Source: Amanita rubescens (lineage: Eukaryota > Basidiomycota > Agaricomycetes > Agaricales > Amanitaceae). From it: DNA of 24,986 nucleotides. The notes under the pieces were generated by a model. The model was not told where the DNA came from, made no database searches, and saw only the letters and a list, made by a program, of their open reading frames with translations. This document shows positions 1 through 8,993 of this stretch, piece by piece (within the stretch, counting starts at the first letter, position 1; each line of letters opens with the position of its first letter). The stretch lies in the NCBI GenBank assembly GCA_015039365.1, contig WION01000673.1:1-24986 (forward strand), in the 5' to 3' direction. A program made the position numbers and the translations under genes.

Positions 1-1223
1 GTTCAAATATGAAGGTGGGTAGTTCTGGGCGAACCTTTTTCTTTAGATGTACAGATATCAACTTTCGACCGATGATGAGAGAATCTCCCGGGCAGTCTGC
101 AATCTCTTTGTGTCCGGGATGCAACATTTCGACCACATGGAAAGTGGACACCTGATCTACCGGTGTTCTGATCCAGTCTGTGTCATCCTTTTTATTCGCC
201 GCTCTGTCCTCCTTTTTATTCGCCGCTCTGTCCTCCATTTTACTCGCCGCTCTGTCCTCCTTTTTACTCGCCGCTCTGACATGCTCTCCGCTCAACTGGG
301 CATCGATAAGCCGCCAGTTCTTTCCAGAAACATCTTCTGGACGAAAGGAAGGGTGTCCGACTATTTGAAGGAGATTCTGAAAGCTGGACTGTGATTTCTT
401 TTCACCACCGTTCCAATACCATTCTCCGAGTAGAAATGAAGATTGGTTCGGGTAAGGATGGTAGATGTTGACTGGAACGGGAGGAGACGTATCGATTGAA
501 CTGTTCGAAGATGAATCCTGCGAGGTATCATGTTCAGGTAGGCAAGTAGCATAATATTGCCGGAAAAGCCCGAATCCATCGCATGCGGATTGGAGGACCT
601 GTTTGACCTGACATAAGGGGATAGAGGATTGCTGCTGCGGACACTGAGATGCGTCTGGCTCCGCTTGGATGCATTCAGGTAGGATCTGCGAAGATGTAGA
701 AGGAAGAAGTGTTGGAGGCTCAGGTTCCAGATCTCGATAGCGCTTTGGCAGTCGCCGGTGTTCCCTGCGATTCCTTCGCTGTGCCAATGGTTGATCCAGG
801 TCATCCTCGTCCACAATATCCTCGTCCACAACATCCTCATCCACATTTTCCTCGTCCACAATATTCTCGTCCACAGCATCCTTGTCCACGATTGTAGAGG
901 TCTTAACAGTCTAAGGAACCGTTAATAAGCAATACAGCCAAGTGGGCATGGAATCTAACCTGTCGATGAACCGGTAAAACAAAATCACCGTTCGATTGTA
1001 GTTCGGCTGCTTCACTTGAGCTTGAAGTGTATTCCATAGCTTGACACCTGTCAATCCTTTGACGCTTCTTCGCCCGCCAGACTTCATTAGCCTTTGCAAG
1101 CGCAGTTGATAGCCGTTTCTTCGTCTTCGGACAACTGCGCCTGTGGTAACTATATGCTTGCGGGAGCGAGAATACTCGTCCACAAACACAAGCTTGAGAC
1201 CAAGCCGACTCTGGAAAATTCAT
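1..1223 (-). CDS. Plavaka-family (CACTA-like) DNA transposase, 5' part, cut by the window edge
   Basis: Two exons are read: 1223-960 (starting MNFPESAW) and 910-1, joined in phase 0 over a 49-nt intron (959-911; donor GTTAGA, acceptor CCTTAG). About 391 residues are visible and the frame is open to the left edge. The N-terminus has a zinc-finger-like CVCGRVFSLPQAYSYHRRSC followed by CPKTKKRLSTALAKANEVW, typical of Plavaka proteins. Exon 2 has an acidic linker, then QPLAQRRNRREHRRLPKRYR, EPEPP, and further on LLGEWYWNGGEKKSQSSF and GHPSFRPEDV, the hallmark N-terminal block of Plavaka transposases. The RNase H-like catalytic part would lie outside the window. Two tandem repeats in the coding sequence (805-894 and 182-277) leave the frame open. 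The exact intron edges are inferred; a second donor (GTGTCA near 1044) is possible but does not match in phase. Confidence 0.85.
182..277 (-). repeat. 24-bp coding minisatellite, four copies, inside the transposase
   Basis: Four 24-bp units (182-205, 206-229, 230-253, 254-277) differ at only a few positions. On the minus strand each encodes eight residues of the type KKEDRAAS/N, so copy changes keep the frame. The repeat lies in the variable linker just after the GKNWRLIDAQL segment of the transposase. Confidence 0.9.
805..894 (-). repeat. 15-bp coding minisatellite, six copies, acidic linker of the transposase
   Basis: Six 15-bp units of the form CCTCGTCCACAATAT run from 805 to 894. On the minus strand they encode a VDEDI/VDEDV pentapeptide repeat in the acidic stretch between the zinc finger and the QPLAQRR block. 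Such acidic VD-rich linkers are common at this place in Plavaka proteins; the clean 15-bp periodicity is seen directly. Confidence 0.85.
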
Positions 1224-1795
1224 TGTGTACGGTGTACAGGGCGATTCAGCTATTGAGAAAGGGTACAGCTAGAACCCGCTCCTTCGAATCAGTGACTTCA
1301 AGTCTTGGAACTCTCTGTAAATGAAAGTTGCGATGCAAACACGAAATAGTGTGGACTCGTACTCGGAACGTGGCGAGCAAAGCTGTTTTCACGTAAAGGG
1401 TCCAAGTCACTAGTATTGAACAAGTGAGTCATTCGCATTGCCGCGGCACGATACGGCATCAACGACCCTGGCGGCTGTCGCTGGTCATCAGTTCACATCT
1501 GCCAAGTCGATGGTGGTCGTATTTCAGTAGATGTGGTATTATATGGCGTACTATTTAGCCACATGCCAAGATACCAAGAGGGCAGATAGCGTGCATTCGG
1601 CAACTGTCCCTGACTCTTGCTAAAAATCTAATGCAAAACAAAAGACGAGGAAAGTGACTTACCGAGAAAAGTGGCAGCTCATTGGACGACTCGGAAGTGC
1701 TGATGAGGCTGAGAGGCCTTCTGAAAGGCCCGGTACCACGCAAGGCCAACCAGGCAACTTGTAGATCCGATCGAAATAGTGTGCGTGCCATTCGA

Positions 1796-1882
1796 TTGAG
1801 AAAGGGTGACCCGAGAGTCTAGCCCATGGGAGCGACGTACTAACGTCTAACTCCTGCCATACTTTCCGCGGTGGTCTTGAGG
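1796..1882 (-). repeat. Dispersed ~87-bp repeat, copy 1
   Basis: The reverse complement reads CTCAAGACCACCGCGGAAAG, then GGAGTTAGACGTTAGTACGTC, then TAGACTCTCGGGTCACCC and TTTCTC. The same blocks in the same order occur at 18059-18146 and 24706-24788 on the plus strand. It has no ORF conserved in all three copies. It may be a short transposon or SINE-like unit, or a shared promoter piece; this is not resolved. Confidence 0.65.
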
Positions 1883-2007
1883 AGGACAAAAGATGGAGGG
1901 AGATGACTCCTAGTTGGTACTAAGAGGAAAGAATGCTTCCAGCAACTTGATGTTAAGTTGTTCATCTGGTAGTAGCCGCATCATGGCCCGGCGCGGGCGC
2001 GGCGGAG

Positions 2008-2055
2008 CTCTCTCTTTGGCTCTCTCTTTTTGTCTCTCTCTCTCTCTCTTTGGTG
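2008..2055 (+). repeat. CTCTCTTTGGC low-complexity tract, copy 1
   Basis: A pyrimidine-rich tract is built from CTCTCTTTGGC and CTCTCT steps. Similar tracts occur at 5905-5970, 8785-8840, 8931-8955, and inverted at 19603-19644 and 24543-24609. This copy has the longest pure CT run and sits downstream of a GC-rich run (1988-2008). Confidence 0.65.
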
Positions 2056-2954
2056 ATATTTGGCACTCTCCTCTTTCAGAAGTGATGGTGACTTTTGACT
2101 TGGGGATAATATTGAATAAACATAAAGTAAAATAAGCCGCAAATCCGTGACCATATGCAGTATTTGGTGATTAAAGGTAACAAACGATAGGTACTTAGGG
2201 AGAAGATGGACTGTGCTGGTGCTGGTGTTGAAACGTTGACAGGTGATGCGGATCCGACGTGTAGCAGACATCATGCATCATGCATTCATGTGCCAGCCAG
2301 GTGACGGACCGCATCTTGTCGGTGAACAGGGGATATGCTTGAGCTAGATGCAAAATCAGAATCAATCAATCAAAGAGCGAGAAAGAAGTACTCAGTCAAA
2401 TCTGCCTGGACGGCGGCGGCGAGTGTGGCATTGCGTCGAGCGGGCATGAAATATAACCGGTGGATGAATCGGTAAAAGAGGTTCATCCCTCGATTCAGTA
2501 ATTCTTGATGAGAAAAGCACGCAAAACAAAATGACGAGGAAACATGAGTCCGACAGTCCCAGATCATCACAAGTCGGCCCGTGGGACGCCGCGTTCTTCG
2601 GCCTTGCAGCTGGCTGGCGTGGTTGGAACTCAGGAGCTCTACGGAACGTACTCGGCGGCCAGATCAAGTAAAACGAAAAGCAAAGCTTACCATTTGCACA
2701 TTGCCTAGCTACCCCACCTCAACTATCACCCATCCCACATTCGTTGTCGCCAACACAATGCTGAATCTCAGCCAGGAGCCTTGGAGGTGAATCTTCATTC
2801 GAACTACGCTTGAACGTGAGCCGTTCCACTAGCAAAAGAGCCCCCATCCGCCCCCGCTGCAGATTCAGAGCAGCGGTGGCAGCCGCTGCGACTCCACTCG
2901 AACCCACTCCTACATAAGAACCGCCCAAATTCAAGGTAACCCTTCCTCGCCCAG

Positions 2955-3160
2955 CTAAAGCCTATGTGTACATTGCGAGAGAGAGGGTAGAATGAGAGAG
3001 AGGACGGGAGGTGAAACAGGCGGGTGGTCACGGGTGACATGCCTGCCAAATTGGACAAATGCGCTGGCCAATGGGAACAACGTCGGCTGGGGAGCGAACG
3101 AGGCGATATTGTAACCGACCGTATAGAGTAAAATTGCAGAGGGACGCATTGGGGAACTTT
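2955..3160 (-). other. Possible terminal exon related to the array monomer
   Basis: Directly after the last array acceptor (3161), the minus-strand frame continues as SSPMRPSAILLYTVGYNIAS and stays open to a stop at 2955. Its start resembles the monomer's SCCMELGSIPFNMSCPKTAS, so this looks like a diverged monomer or a true last exon fed by the array. It has no recognised domain. It could equally be a chance open frame in decayed repeat. Confidence 0.3.
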
Positions 3161-4815
3161 CTATGGCAGAGATACGGAATTAAAATAATCGGTTAGCGCG
3201 CGAGACGCGAATTGAGAGAAATGGAGTACTTACGGGCCCGGTGATAGAAGAAACGGCACTGTATGCATGTCTCGTGCATAGAAAGTTGAGGGATGCATTG
3301 GAATGAAGAAAAAAGTGAAAGGCCGAGGGTAGAGGGGTCGTATGCGCTGAATAAGTGAGAACGCACCGCCAATGTGCACAACTTCAGCAAGAAAGCGAAT
3401 GACGCGGTTTTAGGGCAGGACATATTGAAAGGAATGCTTCCTAATTCCATACAGCAACTTTCTATCGCGGAGATATGGAATTAAAGGAATCGGTTAGCGT
3501 GCGAGACACGAATTGAGAGAAATGGAGTACTTACGAGCCTGGTGATAGAAGGAACGGCACTGGATGCATGTTTTGTACATAGAAATTTGAAGGATGCATT
3601 GGAATGAAGAAAAATGCGAGAAGCCGATGGTAGAGGGGTCGTATGCGCCGCCAATGTGCACAACTTCAGCAAGAAAGCGAATGACGCGGTATTAGGGCAG
3701 GACGTATTGAATACAGCATCTTTCTATCGCGGAGATATAGAATTAAAGGAATCGGTTAGCGTGCGAGGCGCGAATTGGGAGAAATGGAGTACTTACGAGC
3801 CTGGTGATAGAAGGAACGGCACTGGTTGCATGTTTTGTACATAGAAATTTGAAGGATGCATTTGAATGAAGAAAAATGCGAGACGCCGATGGTAGAGGGG
3901 TCGTATGCGCCAAATAAGAGAGAACGCGCCGCCAATGTGCACAACTTCAGCAAGAAAGCGAATGACGCAGTATTAGGGCAGGACGTATTGAAAGAAATGC
4001 TTCCTAATTCCATACAGCAGCTTTCTATCGCGGAGATATAGAATTAAAGGAATCGGTTAGCGTACGAGGCGCGAATTGAGAGAAATGGAGTGCTTACGAG
4101 CCTGGTGATAGAAGGAACGGCACTGGATGCATGTTTTGTACATAGAAATTTGAAGGATGCATTGGAATGAAAGAAATGCGAGAAGCCGATGGTAGAGTCG
4201 TATGCACCGCCAATGTGCACAACTTCAGCAAGAAAGCGAATGACGCGGTATTAGGGCAGGACGTATTGAAGGGAATGCTTCCTAATTCCATACAGCAACT
4301 TTCTATTGCGGAGATATAGAATTAAAGGAATCGGTTAGCGTGCGAGACACGAATTGAGAGAAATGGAGTACTTACGAGCCTGGTGATAGAAGGAACGGCA
4401 CTGGATGCGTGTTTTGTACATAGAAATTTGAAGGATGCATTGGAATGAAGAAAAATGCGAGAAGCCGATGGTAGAGGGGTCGTATGCGCCGCCAGTGTGC
4501 ACAACTTCAGCAAGAAAGCGAATGACGCGGTATTAGGGCAGGACGTATTGAAGGGAATGCTTCCTAACTCCATACAGCAACTTTCTATTGCGGAGATATA
4601 GAATTAAAGGAATCGGTTAGCGTGCGAGACACGAATTGAGAGAAATGGAGTACTTACGAGCCTGGTGATAGAAGGAACGGCACTGGATGCGTGTTTTGTA
4701 CATGGAAATTTGAAGGATGCATTGGAATGAAGAAAAATGCGAGAAGCCGATGGTAGAGGGGTCGTATGCGCCAAATAAGAGAGAACGCGCCGCCAATGCG
4801 CACAACTTCAGCACG
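3161..4815 (-). repeat. Tandem array of six 262-301-bp monomers, each with a 73-nt intron-like segment
   Basis: Using CGGTTAGCG as marker, monomers begin near 3190, 3491, 3753, 4054, 4332 and 4614, so periods are 301, 262, 301, 278 and 282 bp; the last is partial and breaks off near 4815. Monomers look roughly 90-97% identical by eye. On the minus strand each has a donor (GTAAGTACT, once GTAAGCACT), a CGCTAACCG branch-like site and an ATAG acceptor. The six intron-like segments (3233-3161, 3534-3462, 3796-3724, 4097-4025, 4375-4303, 4657-4585) are each exactly 73 nt. All length variation lies in the exon-like parts between them: 228, 189, 228, 205 and 209 nt. The 228-nt parts are fully open (SCCMELGSIPFN...FYH.AR); the 189-nt part carries a deletion that breaks this frame. 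No known domain was recognised. Confidence 0.85.
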
Positions 4816-4826
4816 GGGAAGTGTCC

Positions 4827-4925
4827 GAGGGTGCGGGGCAGCTGCCAAATGAGCAGGTGGTAGCGAAGGGTATGGGGCGGTTGACAAGGGTGCAGGGCAG
4901 TTGATGAGGGTACGGGGTGGTTGGT
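4827..4925 (+). repeat. 20-bp G-rich tandem repeat next to the big array
   Basis: Units GAGGGTGCGGGGCAGCTGCC (4827-4846), then after a 19-bp gap three adjacent 20-bp units at 4866-4885, 4886-4905 and 4906-4925. They share the pattern RAGGGTRYRGGGYRGYTGRY. The tract begins right where the large array breaks off, so it marks the array boundary. Confidence 0.75.
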
Positions 4926-5904
4926 TACACCCTGTCATTTGTTGTTTTATCCCTAGAGGAGAGGAACGAACGGGGGTCGCGGATTTTGTGAGCATGGGTG
5001 GTTGCAGGTGCACCCGGATGGTGGTACGCACTCGATCCGGCACGATGGTTTGGTTGGGATAGATATAGATGCATCTGGGCCATGCATGAATTGCTGTGGC
5101 ACAAACGGTGAATATAGGGCCTAACGGAATGCTCAAGCTCGAGTGCGCCATTCCTGGATGTGCCGGATAGTCAACGGAGAGGCGGGCTTGCCGGTGGGAG
5201 GGCAGTGAGCTCTCATATCGCCAACACCGTCGAGAAAGCGCGATAGATATCTAAGGACCTCGAGGATGAGGCGCTCAGTCAAGGGAGGGTGTATCTTGAA
5301 TGAGGGTCAATCGTTAGGCCTGTAAGTGACCTCCTGGAAACTTTGGAATCGTATTCTGTGGCTGAGGAATGGGCAGGGCGCCGTTCGAGTTAAGTGGCGA
5401 AGAGGACGTTCCGTGACCGGGTAGATCGGCCTCTGTCCACAATGATGGTGAAATCCAATGGAATGAGGGTGGCCGTGGTGACCTTGTGAACGTGTGGCAG
5501 ATGCAGGCACGGAGCTGAGGGAGAGGGTGTAGGTGCGTACTTGGGGAGTGGGCGGCTCCTTTGTCTTCGTTTGCAGTTGCACTATCAGCTATCCAATTCG
5601 CTAGCAGATCCGTAGCTTCCCCATAACGTGACTTATCTTCCTCAGTAATTGAGAATTTCAAGCAAAACTTATAAGACCGAGGATACATACTGAAAAAAGT
5701 GCGAGATCATAAACTTGGCGCTGATGAGAAGAGACCTTCGACTGGAAATCGCGTGGGACAAAAGGAACGGCCCACCAACGAGGATAGACCCAACCTGGAC
5801 AGAAACGTTGATGTTTAGAGCGGGAGAGCACGCCCGGCTAAGGAGAGAGCGAGTGAGTCGAAGGAGTCGCGACCGTGATGCGACCGCCATCCAGCGTAGA
5901 GGTG

Positions 5905-5970
5905 CTTTCTCTTTAGCGCTCTCTTTGGCTCTCTTTGGTTTTTCTCTTTGGCTCTCTCTACGTCTCTTTT
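5905..5970 (+). repeat. CTCTCTTTGGC low-complexity tract, copy 2
   Basis: The tract reads TTCTCTTTAGCGCTCTCTTT, then GGCTCTCTTTGG, and ends GGCTCTCTCTACG. It aligns nearly end to end with 8785-8840, including the TTTTCTCTTTGGCTCTCTC part, so these two are copies of one element and not independent simple repeats. Confidence 0.7.
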
Positions 5971-5973
5971 CAA

Positions 5974-5984
5974 CTCCGATTGGC
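5974..5984 (+). promoter_or_regulatory. CCAAT-box-like site upstream of the JmjC gene
   Basis: CCGATTGGCTA contains ATTGG, an inverted CCAAT pentamer, about 55 bp before the ATG at 6036. CCAAT boxes bound by the HAP complex are common in fungal promoters. The same CTCCGATTG word follows the CT tract at 5970 and appears inverted at 19596-19605, so it may belong to the dispersed element. Confidence 0.25.
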
Positions 5985-6035
5985 TAACAACTCTATTTCT
6001 TACCCGGTACACCCGCTGGCGGTTCTATTTTAAGA

Positions 6036-7799
6036 ATGACTCACCAAGGTAGGAAGAGCAATCTAATCATTCATTCTGGACTGATAAAATACCGCCTTAA
6101 GAACAATACCAGAAATTTAATAAGAGTTTTATACATGAATCGAAACAGACGAACTATGAAGTATTTGTTAGTCCCCACCAGTGGCATTACCTGCGCCCCG
6201 ACATGGGTAACGTTGGTGACATCTTCGTTAAAACTACCCATGAAGAGGAAGTCGTAAATGTCCTAAACCTTGGCAACAACTTGAAAATAAAACGGCCAGA
6301 AAATTACGAACATCACCATATATATTACAAAACCGAAAACGGCTGGATGCCCGCAGATGCCAGGCGTAGGCAGGATAATAGAAAACCCTATACCATACAC
6401 CCAAGATTAGGATCCTCGTTTCTCCTGGATGACTTCGTATTCAGGTGGAGAAGCGTTAGAAGTTACTATAGCACGAACCGCGAAATATCTAATCAATCAC
6501 CGGATCGGAAGGCTGTTGAACTATCCAGAGGTATGTGGAATGGGAATTTTTGTTGAAAGCATTGAGTCACTAATGCTTGAGAAACTTAGGTGGTGAGCAA
6601 AAACCAAAAAAACGAGCCCGAGCAGAGTCTCCTCATCGTAATACCCACTTCTCCCTGCCAAGAACCTTTCTGAAAATCTTCTTTTAGCTCCCCTAAGCCT
6701 CGAAAATGCGTGGATTATGGATGAATATAATCGATGGACTCGTCCACCCATCACCTTTGCCGCGCACGAGACGGTCCATGCCGAGGGAAAGAGAATCCTT
6801 CAGAAGTTAGCAGGTCGCTCATCCCCGATTCCTTCATGGCCTCTAGGGCCAGAATTAAAAAATATCCGCATCGTTCATGCTTCTACCAATCATCTTCAGC
6901 ACACACCAGATATCTCAGACGTGTTGGCTGACTTAAGTCGAGCAGGAGAGGCTCGTGCCCATATGAGTATCACCAATTTCATACTCAACGGTGCTGCAGA
7001 CCACGTCCCAGTAAAAACGGTATTGAAATCACTCATGATGTCTGGAGACCGCTACGATAAGGTTAAAGGGAAGTCTGTGCTCCAACTCGGCGCTCTCACC
7101 ATTCCCGCGTCCTGCGATGGCTTAGATGGCATCGACCTCTTACCGGAACAGGTCCGAGTCAGTAGGGAGATCGTGTACCAGGAGAAGAATGCGGAAACAG
7201 ACGAACAGTCGGACAAACAGTCAAACCCAAATCCTGTACCGTCCTGGGAAAGTTGTCTCGTCCCAATTGGATGCGTTACAGGTCCCCATACGGATTATTG
7301 TGGGTGCTCGCAGCTCATCCAGCATATCGAAGGACGAAAACTTTGGCTTTGTTGGCCTCCCACGCCTCACAACCTTGATATCTACCTTCGACAACATCTT
7401 ACAGGATACCTGGCTTTTCCAACAGAAGAAGCCATTGACCAATTAGAGGGCATGGAGCTGATCCTGTTGGATTCCGGTGATCAAACGTGTTTTATTATGC
7501 CAGGAGGGACGATCCACGCTGTTGTGACGTTTACCAAAAGCTGTCACACAGGATTGAAGCTTTGGCGCATGGGAGATCTCAAGGTGGCCAAGAGCATGAA
7601 TGAAATCCAATTGAGTGTGATAAATAAAAGAGAGGAATTGGATAAATCAACATTCAATTTCTACAAAGACTACTTTCGGGACCTGAAGGACGAACTGGAA
7701 AATTGGGACGAATTGAAAAGAAAGTGCAAAAGAGGGAAGGATCGTAACGAGCTTCAGGACTGGATCAAGGCCATGCGCGAACTTAGGAATATTGATTAG
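6036..7799 (+). CDS. JmjC-domain (Fe(II)/2-oxoglutarate oxygenase-like) protein, four exons
   Basis: Exons are 6036-6048, 6102-6530, 6590-6637 and 6688-7799, with introns of 53 nt (GTAGGA...TTAAG), 59 nt (GTATGT...CTAAT...CTTAG) and 50 nt (GTAATA...TTTTAG). All phases match, giving 533 residues. The C-terminal half has a JmjC-like core: HTD (about residues 364-366) and a later His in GGTIHAV (about residue 440) form the expected HxD...H iron site, and GRKLWLCWP follows the HxD as in JmjC folds. Exon 3 carries a basic KPKKRARA stretch that could be a nuclear signal. The last ~90 residues are charged and probably helical. JmjC proteins act as histone or protein hydroxylases/demethylases; no histone-reader domain is seen here, so the substrate is unknown. 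No in-frame stop remains after splicing, so the gene looks intact. Confidence 0.8.
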
Positions 7800-8784
7800 A
7801 ACACGCCGCGTTGATATTTAGTATAACCTAGTTGATTATTCTCCGTAATTCCGACGACAAACAATGTATATATCGCCATTAAACTGCTTGTACTGCTAGT
7901 AGTACGACACCAACTCGGAATCAACAGTGAATGTATTTACGTAGAATAGGTTGAATTTATCGAGCGTCTGGTTCAAGGAAGGCCTTTCTCCACAAAGGTA
8001 GACTCGTTGATGCCCGGTAATATATGTGCTGCACGGACCCGCTTCTCGACGAAGTTCAGCAGAGCTTGGACACGAGATCATGGGTTTATCCAGTTCCTAT
8101 GAAATTTGACAGTAAATCCAACCTGTCACCAGAATGTAGAACAAGACGACGTACTAGCAACTTGGAAGCCTGGTCGACGTCATTTTTCTCCTTGATAGGC
8201 ATGTCTGCAGACAAATACAAAGCGATATAATTATATGCGGAGGCAGACATGATCGTCGGAACTGAAGTTGTCAGCGCAGGAAAGGAAAGAAAACGACATG
8301 GGCAGTTGACAACATGGGCTCGATCGTAGTAGCTTCAGCGATGTACGCGTCGTGCGACATGAGGCTCGAGGGCACACACGGAGAGGCAAGTACATGCAAC
8401 ACCAGTCATGCTTCAGGTGGGACGGGAAAGCGCGGCAAATAACAGAACAGGTAGGGCTCGCGAACAAGTGTTTGTGTTAGTAGCTGAGACCAGAAAACGA
8501 AACGCATCGTAATAGACGCCTGTAGCGACTGAGGGCATCCGGGGGACGGCCGAGACAAGAGCTCCAGAAAGCGACGAAGTATCAGTGAAGGAGTACTCAG
8601 GCTGAGTTTCCGAGTCTAAGCGGCGGTTGGCGGGATGATAAGTGCGTGTGTTAGCTGAGACCAGGACGCGAAGTTGGGAGAGCTGGAGTCAGCAGGTAGT
8701 AAGGGACCAAGACCATTTATACTAGCACCATGTGAGTGACTATAGCGTTCGACGCTGACTCTGGGTCCGCGGACACGAGCTGTA

Positions 8785-8840
8785 CCTTCTCTTTGGCGCT
8801 CTCTTTGGTTCTCTTTTGTTTTCTCTTTGGCTCTCTCTCA
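8785..8840 (+). repeat. CTCTCTTTGGC low-complexity tract, copy 3
   Basis: It begins CTTCTCTTTGGCGCTCTCTT and ends TTGGCTCTCTCTCA, matching copy 2 over almost its whole length. It is followed by AACTCCAAGGCAATCATCAT and TCGGAG, then by the palindrome at 8874-8885. Confidence 0.7.
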
Positions 8841-8873
8841 AACTCCAAGGCAATCATCATTCGGAGTCTGCCA

Positions 8874-8885
8874 ACTAGTACTAGT
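8874..8885. repeat. ACTAGTACTAGT perfect palindrome
   Basis: The 12-bp sequence is its own reverse complement and lies about 33 bp past CT tract copy 3. A related 16-bp palindrome (19567-19582) lies about 20 bp from the inverted CT tract at 19603-19644, so the pair of motifs recurs together. Confidence 0.6.
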
Positions 8886-8930
8886 AGCCTCATGCAGTGG
8901 GGGCGGCACTCAGGCTGGACTCTTTTTCAG

Positions 8931-8955
8931 GCGCTCTCTTTCGCGCTCTCTAAGA
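8931..8955 (+). repeat. CTCTCTTTGGC-like tract, short copy
   Basis: The sequence CGCTCTCTTTCGCGCTCTCT follows TTTTTCAGG. It resembles the GGCGCTCTCTTTGG step of copy 3, 100 bp away, and may be a partial duplicate. Confidence 0.4.
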
Positions 8956-8993
8956 GTCCTCACGTATACTGGTACGTAAATTCAATACATGCT

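Larger units (their letters stand above)
1224..2990. other. Gene-poor stretch with repeat fragments
   Basis: No open frame here has a recognisable domain. The region holds one copy of the ~87-bp dispersed repeat (1796-1882, minus), one CTCTCTTTGGC tract (2008-2055), and a segment near 2435-2495 about 70% similar by eye to 941-1000 inside the transposase 5' region. A minus-strand frame at 2392-2667 reads protein-like but could not be placed in a family. Confidence 0.4.
4930..6030. other. Gene-poor stretch with one exon-like segment
   Basis: No complete gene is supported. A minus-strand segment at about 5688-5550, preceded by a good acceptor (CTTTTTTCAG), reads YPRSYKFCLKFSITEEDKSR and then YGEATDLLANWIADS, which has protein-like composition. 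It could be an orphan exon, and its family was not recognised. The rest is non-coding as far as can be seen, ending in a CTCTCTTTGGC tract. Confidence 0.35.
7800..8993. other. Intergenic, downstream ends of two convergent genes, with repeats
   Basis: No gene is supported. A short direct repeat is present: GTTAGTAGCTGAGACCAG (near 8475-8492) and GTTAGCTGAGACCAGGACGC (near 8650-8669). Two CTCTCTTTGGC tracts and an ACTAGTACTAGT palindrome lie at the right end. A CTAGTAGTAC word also occurs at 7895. Confidence 0.45.

Noticed and set aside
2392..2667. Minus-strand frame resembling a stretch opposite the transposase intron (941-1000)
   Set aside because: Similarity is limited to about 60 bp and falls in an intron in one case, so it was treated as a repeat fragment and not as a gene.
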